Source: Halodurantibacterium daqingensis (GTDB lineage Bacteria; Pseudomonadota; Alphaproteobacteria; Rhodobacterales; Rhodobacteraceae). Taken from it: a stretch of 64,000 nt of DNA. The stretch spans positions 1-64,000 of the forward strand of contig NZ_JBHTFQ010000001.1 of NCBI RefSeq assembly GCF_042666235.1. The letters run 5' to 3'. The number at the start of each line of letters is the position of its first letter. Within the stretch, counting starts at the first letter, position 1. Positions 8,835-17,375 of the stretch are shown here, one piece after another. The position numbers were made by a program, and so were the translations under genes. The notes beneath the pieces were generated by a model. The model ran no database searches and was not told the DNA's origin. It saw only the letters and a list, made by a program, of their open reading frames with translations.

Positions 8835-10154
8835 TCAGTTCGGAGAAAGGGCGGCGGAGAGGGTTTCAAGCGCCTCTTCCGCGGCAATGCGGCTTTCCGC
8901 CTGCACGCGCCAGGGGGCAAGGGCCTGCTGCCCCGCCTCGGGCAGCGCGTCCAGCTCGGCCAGCGCCTCGGCAAGGGCGCCGCGGGCAAGATGCGCCTCG
9001 GCACGCGACAGGACAGCATCGGGATCGTCCCCTTCACGCGGCGTCAGGCTGCGCATGCCAAGCTGGACTCGCAGGAAGCCGGCGAGACGATCCTGCAGCG
9101 CCTCGCCCGAAGTGGCAGGAAGGGCAGCCGCAAGGGCAGCGCGCGCCGCAGCCGGGAAGGTTTCGCGCAGTTCGGCGCGGGTCGGAACACCCTCGGCGGC
9201 AGACTGCAACGGGGCGGGGACATCGCGTCCCGCCTGGGAAAGCCGGGCCAGAGGCGCAGAAAACGCGGCCCCGCCCTCAAGCGCTGCGCGGATCTCCGAC
9301 AGGGCCGCGCGCTGTTCGACCTGTTCGGCGGCCCGCGCGGCCTGTTCGGCGGCAGCCTCGGCCTCGGCGCGGGCGCGGGCTTCGGAACGGAAAGCCTCGA
9401 TATCAGCCTGATCCTCCGACAGCAGGTCGCGCAGGGCGGCAAGCTCCTGTTCAAGCGCGGTCAGGTCGGGGGCGGCAGCTTCGGCGGGTTGACTCTCGAT
9501 CTCCGCCAGACGCGCCTGAAGCGCCGCAAGCTGTTCCAGAAGCGCGGCCTGCCCCGCCTCGACCGACGACAGATCCGCCGTTGCGGCCGGGCGCTGCAAC
9601 TCGGCCTCAAGCGCGGCAAGACGCTCGGTCTGCCGCTCCAGCGCCGCAAGCAAGGCGGCCTCGGATGTGTCTTGTGCCCCGGTATCTGCGACGGGGGCTT
9701 GTCCGGGCCAGGCGCCGGTTTCCGTCATGTAGTACCATGCACCGGCTCCAAGGGCGACTGCGACCGCAACGCCCAGCAGAAAGGCGGCAACTGCCCCGCC
9801 CCGGCGCCCGGGCCGCGACTGACGTTGCATGTCCGCATCTGGCGATGGCGGCATCTCGATCGCCGACTCGGCGGGCGGTTCGGGCAGGGCTCCGGGCGAA
9901 AGATCGGGCGGCGTATCGGCCTGCTGCGGCTGGACACCCTCCTGTTCCGAAACCGCAACCGTGAGCGTCTCGTGCAGGTCTTGCGGTTGCGACTCAGTCA
10001 CGGATCCGGTCGCTGCACGGGGGACATCGGCCTGCGCGGGCTCAGTTTCAGGCTGCTGGTCCGGCTGATCCGGCGCAGTCGTCCCGGGGGGCGAGAGTTC
10101 GGCCTTGCCGCCCGCAGAGTCGTTTTCCTTGCCCTTGCCAGACCGTGCCACCAA
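8835..10154 (-). CDS. Mitofilin/Mic60-family membrane protein (COG4223)
   Basis: Encodes 439 aa. An acidic, Pro/Gln-rich N-terminus (about 1-115) is followed by one membrane helix (GGAVAAFLLGVAVAVALGAG), then a long Ala/Glu/Gln/Arg-rich coiled coil (about 170-310), and a C-terminal helical domain with LRVQLGMRSLTPREGDD and LARGALAEALAELDAL. This layout and the position between hemD and hemY match alphaproteobacterial Mic60, the bacterial relative of the mitochondrial cristae organiser, which shapes intracytoplasmic membranes in phototrophic relatives. Placement in the inner membrane with a periplasmic coiled coil is inferred. hemY follows after 10 bases. Confidence 0.85.
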   Translation of the reverse strand: MVARSGKGKENDSAGGKAELSPPGTTAPDQPDQQPETEPAQADVPRAATGSVTESQPQDLHETLTVAVSEQEGVQPQQADTPPDLSPGALPEPPAESAIEMPPSPDADMQRQSRPGRRGGAVAAFLLGVAVAVALGAGAWYYMTETGAWPGQAPVADTGAQDTSEAALLAALERQTERLAALEAELQRPAATADLSSVEAGQAALLEQLAALQARLAEIESQPAEAAAPDLTALEQELAALRDLLSEDQADIEAFRSEARARAEAEAAAEQAARAAEQVEQRAALSEIRAALEGGAAFSAPLARLSQAGRDVPAPLQSAAEGVPTRAELRETFPAAARAALAAALPATSGEALQDRLAGFLRVQLGMRSLTPREGDDPDAVLSRAEAHLARGALAEALAELDALPEAGQQALAPWRVQAESRIAAEEALETLSAALSPN

Positions 10155-10206
10155 CCGTCCTCCTGAAGCCGCATTCGTCCCTACTTAGCCTGCCGACGGC
10201 CCTGTC

Positions 10207-10920
10207 TCAAGCCGCCGAACCCGCGACAAGTGCGCTTTCACAGGCGGCAGCCATGGCCTCGCCATCCGGCCGTGCGGCAACAACCGGCGTCTCGGGCGCA
10301 AGTTCCGCCCAGGTTGCCGCCGCCGCCGCGCTGATGGCAACCGGCAGAAGCTGCGCCTTTAGCCCCCCGCGAACTGCGGCGATCTGATCGGCCAGCAGCC
10401 TGGCCGACCGGGGCGAGAACAAGGGCACCACCAAGGGTACGGATTGCTGCAGCAGCGCCCGCGCCGCATCGTTCAGCGCAACGGGAACCTGATCATAGAC
10501 AACCCTTTCGCGCGTGGGCAGCCCCCTTGCGCCGAGCAGGTCTGCCAGATGCTCCCGCACATGCACGCCCCGCAGGTGCAAAAGCGGCGTTGCCGGTTGG
10601 GCCGAGACCAGCAACGGCACCAGCCGCGCCGCATCGGGCGCCACCCCCCGCACATCATGCCCCGCCGCCCGGGCACGTTCCGCGGTGCGCTCTCCAACGC
10701 ACCAGACCGGCAACCCCGGCGTCACCCGATCCACCGCATGCTGCGAGGTCATCACGAGCCCGGCAACATCGGCCGGCAACGGCTCGGGTGCGAATTGGTC
10801 GATGCGCAGCACCGGCGCGATCACGGTCCGGAAGGGAACGGAACAGCGCCGCGCAAGCTCGGCCGCAAAGCGCTGCGACTGCGGGGCCGGGCGCGTCAGC
10901 AACAGGGCAGGAAGCGTCAT
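10207..10920 (-). CDS. hemD: Uroporphyrinogen-III synthase HemD
   Basis: Encodes 237 aa from the ATG at 10920 (MTLPALLLTRPAPQSQRFAA); a GTG 9 bases upstream is an alternative. It matches the two-lobed HemD fold: LLTRPAPQS at the start, GLVMTSQHAV mid-lobe, then LLHLRGVHVREHLADLL and VPLVVPLFSPRSARLLADQI. HemD closes and inverts ring D of hydroxymethylbilane to give uroporphyrinogen III for heme, siroheme, B12 and (bacterio)chlorophyll. HemD is poorly conserved generally; the mic60-hemY context makes the call firm. It is divergent from tsaD with about 73 bases between them, a common alphaproteobacterial arrangement. Confidence 0.9.
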   Translation of the reverse strand: MTLPALLLTRPAPQSQRFAAELARRCSVPFRTVIAPVLRIDQFAPEPLPADVAGLVMTSQHAVDRVTPGLPVWCVGERTAERARAAGHDVRGVAPDAARLVPLLVSAQPATPLLHLRGVHVREHLADLLGARGLPTRERVVYDQVPVALNDAARALLQQSVPLVVPLFSPRSARLLADQIAAVRGGLKAQLLPVAISAAAAATWAELAPETPVVAARPDGEAMAAACESALVAGSAA

Positions 10921-10993
10921 GGTGCCCACCGGGATTGTCTGCCAAGGCCCGCAGTGTTACCTGCGATGGCAGAGGCCCGCAACCGGCAGAGAC

Positions 10994-12085
10994 ATGCGCG
11001 ACACGCTGACCCTTCTTGGCATCGAAAGCAGTTGTGATGACACAGCTGCCGCCGTGGTGCGCAGCGGACCTGCGGGAACGCAGATCCTCTCCTCGGTGGT
11101 TGCCGGTCAGACCGAGCTGCATGCCGATTTCGGCGGTGTCGTCCCTGAAATCGCCGCCCGCGCCCATGCCGAAAAAGTGGATCTTTGCGTGGAGGAAGCG
11201 CTGTCGCAGGCGGGCCTGCCGCTTGGGGCACTGGATGCCATCGCGGTGACCGCGGGCCCGGGACTGATCGGCGGCGTGCTGTCGGGGGTGATGTGCGCCC
11301 GCGGGCTTGCTGCAGGCGCCGGATTGCCGCTGATCGCGGTCAATCATCTGGCGGGGCACGCGCTGACCCCGCGCCTGACCGACGGGATCGCCTTTCCCTA
11401 TCTGATGCTGCTGGTCTCGGGCGGGCATTGCCAGTTTCTGGCGGTCGAGGAAGTGGACCGCTTTACACGCCTTGGCGGCACGATCGATGATGCCCCCGGC
11501 GAGGCTTTCGACAAGACGGCCAAGCTTCTGGGCCTGCCGCAACCCGGTGGCCCCGCGGTCGAGGCCGAGGCCGCCACGGGCGACCCGCTGCGCTTTGCCT
11601 TTCCACGGCCGCTTCTGGACCGGCCTGGCTGTGATCTGTCCTTTTCGGGGCTCAAGACCGCATTGTTGCGGGCGCGCAATACGCTTGTCGCAGAACAGGG
11701 TGGCATCACCCGGCAGGACCGCGCCGATCTTTGCGCCGGGTTTCAGGCGGCAGTGCGGGATGTCCTGGCCGAAAAATCCCGCCGCGCGCTGGCACGTTAC
11801 CTTGCGCTTCGACCGCCGCAGCCCGTCTTTGCCTTGGCCGGTGGCGTCGCCGCGAACCGGGCCATACGCGCTGCGCTTGAAGGGCTGTGTCAGGGTCATG
11901 GTGCGCGGTTCATTGCCCCTCCACTTGCACTTTGCACGGATAACGCCGCGATGATCGCCTGGGCCGGGCTGGAGCAGATCCGGGCCGGGATCCCGCCCGC
12001 CCCCTTTGCAGCGCGCCCCCGCTGGCCGCTGGACGAACGCAGCCCGGCACTCATCGGCTCTGGTCGCAAGGGGGCCAAGGCGTGA
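10994..12085 (+). CDS. tsaD: tRNA N6-threonylcarbamoyladenosine synthase subunit TsaD
   Basis: Encodes 363 aa from the ATG at 10994 (MRDTLTLLGIESSCDDTAAA). The LGIESSCDDTA motif and the metal-binding VNHLAGH motif (His118 and His122) are diagnostic of TsaD/Gcp/Kae1. The ATP-binding SFSGLKTALL and CTDNAAMIAWAG motifs are present. It transfers threonylcarbamoyl to A37 of ANN-decoding tRNAs, working with TsaB, TsaC and TsaE; tsaE is also in this window at 22.4 kb. Its stop overlaps the GTG start of gpsA by 4 bases, so the two are translationally coupled. Confidence 0.97.
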   Translation: MRDTLTLLGIESSCDDTAAAVVRSGPAGTQILSSVVAGQTELHADFGGVVPEIAARAHAEKVDLCVEEALSQAGLPLGALDAIAVTAGPGLIGGVLSGVMCARGLAAGAGLPLIAVNHLAGHALTPRLTDGIAFPYLMLLVSGGHCQFLAVEEVDRFTRLGGTIDDAPGEAFDKTAKLLGLPQPGGPAVEAEAATGDPLRFAFPRPLLDRPGCDLSFSGLKTALLRARNTLVAEQGGITRQDRADLCAGFQAAVRDVLAEKSRRALARYLALRPPQPVFALAGGVAANRAIRAALEGLCQGHGARFIAPPLALCTDNAAMIAWAGLEQIRAGIPPAPFAARPRWPLDERSPALIGSGRKGAKA

Positions 12086-13038
12086 CGGCGATCGCGATCA
12101 TCGGCGCCGGAGCCTTCGGGACGGCACTCGCAGTCACGCTGGCTCAGCAAGGACCGGTGATCCTGTGGGCGCGCGATCTGCGCGACATGGCCCGGGATCG
12201 TGAAAACCGGGCGCGGTTGCCCGGGGTGCCCTTGCCGACCAGCCTGTCCCTGACGCAGGATCTCGCAGATCTGTCCGCCGCCAGCATCGTGTTGGTCGCC
12301 CTGCCGATGCAGCAACTGGGGGCCTTTCTTGCCCGCAACGCCACGCATCTAGACGGCCGAAGCCTGGTCGCCTGTTCGAAAGGGGTGGATCTGGCCAGCG
12401 GCAAGGGGCCAAGCGCGCTTCTTGCACAGGCCTGCCCGGGGGCCACGGTCGCAGTGCTGACCGGCCCAAGCTTTGCCGCCGACATTGCCCGCGGCCTGCC
12501 CACCGCGCTGACGCTGGCCTGCGCCGATCCGGTCGCTGGCCCCGCGCTTCAGGCGCAGCTTTCGACGCCCGCGCTGCGACTTTATCGCAGCACGGATCTC
12601 ACGGGGGCGGAACTGGGCGGCGCGGTCAAGAACGTCATCGCGATCGCCGCCGGCATGGTGATGGGCGCGGGCCTTGGCGACAGCGCGCGGGCCGCCTTGA
12701 TGACCCGTGGCTATGCCGAAATGCTGCGGCTTGCCGTCCATCTGGGGGCGCGACCGGAAACGCTGGCCGGGCTGTCGGGCCTTGGCGATCTGGTTCTGAC
12801 CTGCACCTCGGACCTGTCACGCAACTTCCGCTTTGGCCGCGCGCTTGGCGCAGGCAGCGCTCCGGAAGAAGGCGCCACGGTCGAAGGTGTCGCAACCGCC
12901 CGGGCCATCACCGCACTTGCCCGCAACCGGGGCATAGACATGCCGATCACCACGATGGTCGCCGCCGTGGTGGGCGGTGAACTGACCGTCGCCGATGCAA
13001 TGACCGCGCTGATGGCGCGACCACTCAAAGAGGAATGA
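12082..13038 (+). CDS. gpsA: Glycerol-3-phosphate dehydrogenase [NAD(P)+] GpsA
   Basis: Encodes 318 aa from a GTG start inside the tsaD stop (GTGA overlap). The N-terminal IAIIGAGAFGTALAV holds the Rossmann glycine motif (about residues 8-13). KGVDLASGKG, LTGPSFAADIARGLPTALT and LGGAVKNVIAIAAGMVMG (catalytic Lys) are conserved GpsA blocks. It reduces dihydroxyacetone phosphate to sn-glycerol 3-phosphate, the backbone for phospholipids. The GTG start with overlap suggests translation depends on tsaD readthrough by terminating ribosomes. Confidence 0.97.
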   Translation: MTAIAIIGAGAFGTALAVTLAQQGPVILWARDLRDMARDRENRARLPGVPLPTSLSLTQDLADLSAASIVLVALPMQQLGAFLARNATHLDGRSLVACSKGVDLASGKGPSALLAQACPGATVAVLTGPSFAADIARGLPTALTLACADPVAGPALQAQLSTPALRLYRSTDLTGAELGGAVKNVIAIAAGMVMGAGLGDSARAALMTRGYAEMLRLAVHLGARPETLAGLSGLGDLVLTCTSDLSRNFRFGRALGAGSAPEEGATVEGVATARAITALARNRGIDMPITTMVAAVVGGELTVADAMTALMARPLKEE

Positions 13039-13039
13039 C

Positions 13040-13315
13040 ATGCCGCTTTTCGCCCTTATCTGCCTCGACAAGCCGAACCAGCTGGACCTGCGCAAGGCCA
13101 ATCGCGACGCGCATCTTGCCTATGTTGCCGAAACCGGCGTGGTCCAGCTGGGCGGGCCCTTTCTGGATGCGGCCGGTGACATGTGCGGCTCGCTCGTCAT
13201 TCTCGAAGCCGAGGATCTGGCCGCTGCCGAGGCCTGGGCTGCGGCCGATCCCTATGGCGTGGCCGGACTTTTCGAGTCGGTGACGATCCGGCCGTGGAAA
13301 AAGGTCGTCGGCTGA
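13040..13315 (+). CDS. YciI-like protein
   Basis: Encodes 91 aa starting 1 base after the gpsA stop. MPLFALICLDKPNQLDLR, then HLAYV and GGPFLDAAGDMCGSLVI, are the YciI/DGPF-fold pattern, a ferredoxin-like alpha-beta protein with a conserved His-Asp pair. Members are dimeric and mostly of unknown function. It overlaps the EVE-domain gene by one base (TGATG), completing a compact tsaD-gpsA-yciI-EVE run that is common in Rhodobacterales and probably one operon. No specific substrate can be named. Confidence 0.85.
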   Translation: MPLFALICLDKPNQLDLRKANRDAHLAYVAETGVVQLGGPFLDAAGDMCGSLVILEAEDLAAAEAWAAADPYGVAGLFESVTIRPWKKVVG

Positions 13316-13737
13316 TGGCCTTCTGGCTGTTCAAATCCGAACCCGACAGCTGGAGCTGGGACCAGCAGGTTGCACGCGGCGCGGCAGGCGAGGAATGGTC
13401 GGGCGTCCGGAACTATGCCGCCCGCAACAACATGCGCGCCATGAAGCTGGGCGACCGCGGGTTCTTCTATCATTCGAACCAGGGCAAGGAGATCGTCGGC
13501 ATCGTCGAGGTCTGCGCCGAAAGCGCCCCCGACAGCACGGCCGATGATCCGCGTTGGGATTGCGTCCACATCCGGGCGCTGGAGGCGATGCCACGCCCCG
13601 TGACGCTGGAAATGTGCAAGGCCGACCCGCGCCTGACCGAGATGGCGCTGGTCCGGACGTCCCGGCTTTCGGTGCAGCCGGTCACGGATGAGGAATGGCA
13701 GATCATCTGCGAAATGGGCGGCCTGCCGCAAGCCTAG
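13315..13737 (+). CDS. EVE domain-containing protein
   Basis: Encodes 140 aa. The start MAFWLFKSEPDSWSWDQ, then WSGVRNYAARNNMRAMKLGDRGFFYHS and the IVGIVEV strand, are diagnostic of the EVE (PUA-like) fold. EVE proteins bind modified bases in nucleic acid through an aromatic cage; the cellular role of this small stand-alone type is not established. The upstream end lies inside the YciI frame, but the ATG at 13315 overlapping that stop fits the family length exactly. A strong hairpin follows 12 bases after the stop. Confidence 0.9.
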   Translation: MAFWLFKSEPDSWSWDQQVARGAAGEEWSGVRNYAARNNMRAMKLGDRGFFYHSNQGKEIVGIVEVCAESAPDSTADDPRWDCVHIRALEAMPRPVTLEMCKADPRLTEMALVRTSRLSVQPVTDEEWQIICEMGGLPQA

Positions 13738-13749
13738 CCGTGCATAGCG

Positions 13750-13775
13750 ATGGGGGGCCCCCGACGGCCCCCCAT
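13750..13775. terminator. Hairpin terminator candidate after the tsaD operon
   Basis: Perfect 10-bp inverted repeat: ATGGGGGGCC at 13750-13759 and GGCCCCCCAT at 13766-13775 with loop CCCGAC. It lies 12 bases after the EVE gene stop. No U tract follows, so it may act as a stem-type or bidirectional terminator. Confidence 0.55.
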
Positions 13776-14140
13776 CATCCCCCACGCGCCTTCACCACAC
13801 GCGCGCCAGACAAGGCAAGGCCGTCCTGGCCATCCCTCAAGACTAGGGCGCAGGCGCCCTCTGCTCAAGCAACATGCCCTGAAAAGTTGAATGATCGTCG
13901 GAGGCGGCACCCGAGGTGCGTTCGGGCGCCTCTTCGGCGCTTCAACCCGCCGCAGAACAGACGACAGCCCCTGCCCGGATCCGGCCCAGCGCGGCAAAGG
14001 CGGCAATCGAGCATCGCGGTGTTTCCGATTGTTGATTGCCACTGCCTGCACGTGCAATGGCCCGCGGCGCGGCATCTTCATCGCCTCGGGGATACTGTCG
14101 TTCGACATCCGACCATCGCGCACCCGCTCCGGTGCTTTCG
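13776..14140. other. Spacer without recognised gene
   Basis: About 365 bases between the tsaD-operon hairpin and the 3' end of a leftward glycosyltransferase gene. Frames on both strands were read and none gave a known motif or a supported start. A GCGCAGGCGCC-type repeat near 13850 is the only local structure. Confidence 0.4.
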
Positions 14141-14926
14141 TCATGGCAGCCAGATCCGTTCAGAAACCTCGGGCAACGGCCCAAGCCGGAGCGCCGTATG
14201 TTCGTGCCCGAAAGCATATTGTCGGATCTCGTCGGCGACCTCGGGCGGACAATGGCGCGAGAAGTCCTCGTAAAGTGACTGAGAGAACATGATCGTCTTG
14301 AGCCATCCCGCATCGTGCGGCAACGCAATCAACGGGATCTTGCGCCGGTAACTCAGAAGGGCGACTCTCGTGTCGATGAAGCCCATCGCGTCAGCGACCT
14401 CGTCGAACCGCGGAAGCAACTGCGGCGGGGCGATCAACACGCCGGTTCCGAGTTCATCCACGACATGTGCCCGATCGACTCGCTGCATATAGGTGAACGC
14501 CTGGTTGAGCTTGAAGATCTTTCCCCTGCGGATGCGGCTGTAATCCCGCAGCACATGGGCCGAAAGACGCAGCCTTGGCCGGATATACACAAGCCCATGA
14601 TGGCCATAAACAGCCCCAGGGATGTTCAGCACGCGGATCATTTCGCATGAACGGGAAACGTAGTCCGCCGGATAGAGGATGTCATCATCCAGAAGGAAGA
14701 CAAGATCCGCATCCACATGTCGGGGTAGAAGCTTCCCACAGTCCTTGGTGTCCTGATCCGGGATGACCGGGTCCACGTTTGCGAACCCGGCCAGCCAGGG
14801 CGGCACATCCTTGTACTGGTTCAGCACCAGCGTCAGCTTGTCCAGTTGGGGGGCGATGGTCTGCACCACGAAATGAAGTGTATCCGCACGTGCGGGATAA
14901 GTCGCCATCGTCCCACAAAGCTTCAT
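14141..14926 (-). CDS. Glycosyltransferase-like protein (GT-A type, DDD motif)
   Basis: Encodes 261 aa starting 4 bases after the ahcY stop. The N-terminus (MKLCGTMATYPARADTLHFV), the LTLVLNQYKDVPPWL strand and DADLVFLLDDDILYPADYV, with a DxD-type metal motif, indicate a GT-A fold like family 2 transferases. The later GFIDTRVALLSYRRKIPLIALPH resembles small glycosyltransferases of surface polysaccharide loci. No membrane helix or signal peptide is seen, so it is probably cytoplasmic. Donor and acceptor are unknown. Likely co-transcribed with ahcY, although the two functions have no known link. Confidence 0.7.
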   Translation of the reverse strand: MKLCGTMATYPARADTLHFVVQTIAPQLDKLTLVLNQYKDVPPWLAGFANVDPVIPDQDTKDCGKLLPRHVDADLVFLLDDDILYPADYVSRSCEMIRVLNIPGAVYGHHGLVYIRPRLRLSAHVLRDYSRIRRGKIFKLNQAFTYMQRVDRAHVVDELGTGVLIAPPQLLPRFDEVADAMGFIDTRVALLSYRRKIPLIALPHDAGWLKTIMFSQSLYEDFSRHCPPEVADEIRQYAFGHEHTALRLGPLPEVSERIWLP

Positions 14927-14930
14927 GATC

Positions 14931-16325
14931 TCAATACCGGTAATGATCCGACTTGAACGGACCCTGTGGCGAGACGCCGATATATTCCGCCTGATCGGGG
15001 CGAAGCTCGGTCAGCTTGACGCCGATCTTGGCAAGATGCAGGCGCGCCACCTTCTCGTCCAGATGCTTGGGCAGGATGTAGACGCCCGGCGCATAGTCGT
15101 CGCCCTTGGTCCAGAGCTCGATCTGCGCCAGAACCTGGTTGGTGAAGCTGGCCGACATCACGAAGCTCGGGTGCCCGGTGGCATTGCCGAGGTTCAGCAA
15201 ACGGCCCTCGGACAGAAGAATGATCCGGTTGCCCGAGGGCATCTCGATCATGTCCACCTGTTCCTTGATGTTGGTCCATTTGTGGTTGCGCAGGGCCGCC
15301 ACCTGAATCTCGTTGTCAAAATGGCCGATGTTGCCGACGATGGCCATGTCCTTCATCTCGCGCATATGCTCGATGCGGATCACGTCCTTGTTGCCGGTGG
15401 TGGTGATGAAGATGTCGGCGCTTGCCGCGACATCCTCAAGTGTCACCACCTCGAACCCGTCCATTGCCGCCTGAAGCGCGCAGATCGGATCAATCTCGGT
15501 CACCTTGACGCGCGCGCCCGCACCCTGCAGGGACGCGGCCGAGCCCTTGCCCACATCGCCATAGCCGCAGACCACGGCGACCTTGCCGGCCAGCATCGTG
15601 TCGGTCGCACGGCGGATGCCATCGACCAGCGATTCCTTGCAGCCATACTTGTTGTCGAACTTGGACTTGGTGACGCTGTCGTTGACGTTGATCGCCGGGA
15701 ACGGCAGCTGGCCCTTCTTGTGCAGGTCATAAAGCCGATGCACGCCGGTCGTCGTTTCCTCGCTGACGCCGCGGATGGCATCGCGCTGCGCGGTAAACCA
15801 GCCGGGCGACTGCGCCAGCCGCTTGCGGATCTGCGCGAAAAGCGCCTCTTCCTCTTCGGACTGCGGCGCCGCGATCAGGTCGTTTTCGCCAGCCTCGACA
15901 CGCGCGCCGATCAGGATGTAAAGCGTGGCGTCGCCGCCATCATCCAGGATCATGTTCGCCGGCCCGCCCTCGAACTGGAAGATCCGATCGGTATAGGCCC
16001 AGTATTCCGCCAGCGTCTCGCCCTTTATGGCAAAGACGGGAACGCCGGCTTCGGCGATGGCCGCAGCCGCGTGGTCCTGAGTCGAGAAGATGTTGCACGA
16101 GGCCCAGCGCACATCCGCCCCGAGCGCCACCAACGTCTCGATCAGCACGCCGGTCTGGATCGTCATGTGCAGGCTGCCGGCGATGCGCGCACCCTTCAGC
16201 GGCTGGCTGGAACCGAATTCCTGCCGCAGCGCCATGAGGCCCGGCATCTCGGTCTCGGCGATGGTCAGCTCCTTGCGGCCATATCCTGCCAGCGCGATGT
16301 CCCGGATTATGTAATCTTTTGCCAT
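14931..16325 (-). CDS. ahcY: S-adenosylhomocysteine hydrolase (adenosylhomocysteinase)
   Basis: Encodes 464 aa from the ATG at 16325 (MAKDYIIRDIALAGYGRKEL) behind a clear GGAGAA ribosome binding site; the in-frame upstream extension is not family-like. The NAD-binding Rossmann motif VVCGYGDVGKG, the conserved SLVDGIRRATD block and the C-terminal KSDHYRY ending are diagnostic. It hydrolyses S-adenosylhomocysteine to homocysteine and adenosine in the methyl cycle. In Rhodobacter, ahcY lies next to the regB-senC-regA-hvrA locus; here it is 1.6 kb from regA, with a GT8 and an HD gene between and no hvrA. Confidence 0.98.
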   Translation of the reverse strand: MAKDYIIRDIALAGYGRKELTIAETEMPGLMALRQEFGSSQPLKGARIAGSLHMTIQTGVLIETLVALGADVRWASCNIFSTQDHAAAAIAEAGVPVFAIKGETLAEYWAYTDRIFQFEGGPANMILDDGGDATLYILIGARVEAGENDLIAAPQSEEEEALFAQIRKRLAQSPGWFTAQRDAIRGVSEETTTGVHRLYDLHKKGQLPFPAINVNDSVTKSKFDNKYGCKESLVDGIRRATDTMLAGKVAVVCGYGDVGKGSAASLQGAGARVKVTEIDPICALQAAMDGFEVVTLEDVAASADIFITTTGNKDVIRIEHMREMKDMAIVGNIGHFDNEIQVAALRNHKWTNIKEQVDMIEMPSGNRIILLSEGRLLNLGNATGHPSFVMSASFTNQVLAQIELWTKGDDYAPGVYILPKHLDEKVARLHLAKIGVKLTELRPDQAEYIGVSPQGPFKSDHYRY

Positions 16326-16421
16326 GCGCCGTTCTCCTTGACGTGTTCCGCAATGCGGGTGAGATAGCACCGCGAGCCCGAAACGACAACGCCGCCGGCG
16401 GCAAGTGGTTAGGAAGCGGTT

Positions 16422-17375
16422 ATGAACCAAGACAATTCGTCACAGCCAGCACATCGTCGGGCGATTGCGCTCTGCGCCGATGCGCGGTTCCTGCCGCATG
16501 CCGCCTTTCTGGCAAACCAGATCGCCGGGCAGAACCCTTGGCGTGATTATGACATCTGCATCTGTTCGGCCGAGGCGCTGACCCTGCCGGCGCAACTTGC
16601 GGCACCCGGGCTCCGGATCATCCAGATCACGCCGGGCGCCGATTACGGCGCGCTGCACGACGCCGATCTGCCCAGAAGCACCTACCTCCGCCTTTGGGTG
16701 GCCGAGGCACTCGCCCCGGATTATGACCGCATTCTTTACCTTGATGCCGACATGTTCCTGGAGGCCGGCGATCCCGGCCTGCTGCTGGATCTTGATCTTG
16801 GGCCGCATGCGGTCGCGGCGGTGCGCGACATGCAGCAATGGTCAACGCCCCTGAAAGAGGTGAGCGAGTTCAAGGCGATGGGCTGGCCCGCCGCGCCCTA
16901 CTTCAACGCGGGGCTGATGTTGATCGACACAACGCGCTTTCAGGCGGACCGGGTGCTGGCGCGCGCGCTCGAGTTCCGCACCGCCCATCCTGACGCAGTG
17001 CATCATCACGACCAGTCGCTGCTGAACTGCGTGTTGCGTGGCAACTGGGCCGAGCTCAGCCCGGTCTGGAACTGGCAATGGGTCGCCAAACGCCCGCTCT
17101 TCGCGCTGTGGTCAGGGGCGCGGCTGGTTCATTTCGTGGGGCATCTGAAGCCGTGGAACGACCCGCGCGGCGTCTATCCGCTGCGCTATGCGATCGCCTA
17201 TGCCGCATTCTTCGCACGCTACTTCCCCGACCTGCCGGTCGTTCCCGTCGCGCAGGAAACGCTGCAAAGCCGCGGCAAGGATTTCGCGCTGGTGATGGTC
17301 CAGCATCTTGCGGGCCGCGGCAGGATCAACCGCTATCTGCAGCGTTTTCGTGACGAAAGGCATGTGATCGCATGA
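16422..17375 (+). CDS. Glycosyltransferase family 8 protein
   Basis: Encodes 317 aa. YDRILYLDADMFLEAG holds the metal-binding DxD (Asp108 and Asp110); YFNAGLMLID, HHHDQSLLNC and LVHFVGHLKPW are the other GT8 signatures (LgtC/glycogenin type). Such enzymes add hexoses, often galactose or glucose, to lipopolysaccharide or other cell-surface acceptors. It is divergent from ahcY with 96 bases between and overlaps the downstream HD gene by 4 bases. No signal peptide or membrane segment is seen, so it is probably cytoplasmic or peripheral at the inner membrane. Confidence 0.9.
   Translation: MNQDNSSQPAHRRAIALCADARFLPHAAFLANQIAGQNPWRDYDICICSAEALTLPAQLAAPGLRIIQITPGADYGALHDADLPRSTYLRLWVAEALAPDYDRILYLDADMFLEAGDPGLLLDLDLGPHAVAAVRDMQQWSTPLKEVSEFKAMGWPAAPYFNAGLMLIDTTRFQADRVLARALEFRTAHPDAVHHHDQSLLNCVLRGNWAELSPVWNWQWVAKRPLFALWSGARLVHFVGHLKPWNDPRGVYPLRYAIAYAAFFARYFPDLPVVPVAQETLQSRGKDFALVMVQHLAGRGRINRYLQRFRDERHVIA

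Noticed and set aside
16326..16421. SAH or SAM/SAH riboswitch in the ahcY leader
   Set aside because: Only 96 bases are available and neither the conserved core nor the paired elements could be traced; a covariance model scan would decide.
16409..16423. TTAG-N7-TTAT resembling a CtrA site between ahcY and the GT8 gene
   Set aside because: Two mismatches, overlaps the GT8 start codon, and neither gene is expected in the CtrA regulon.
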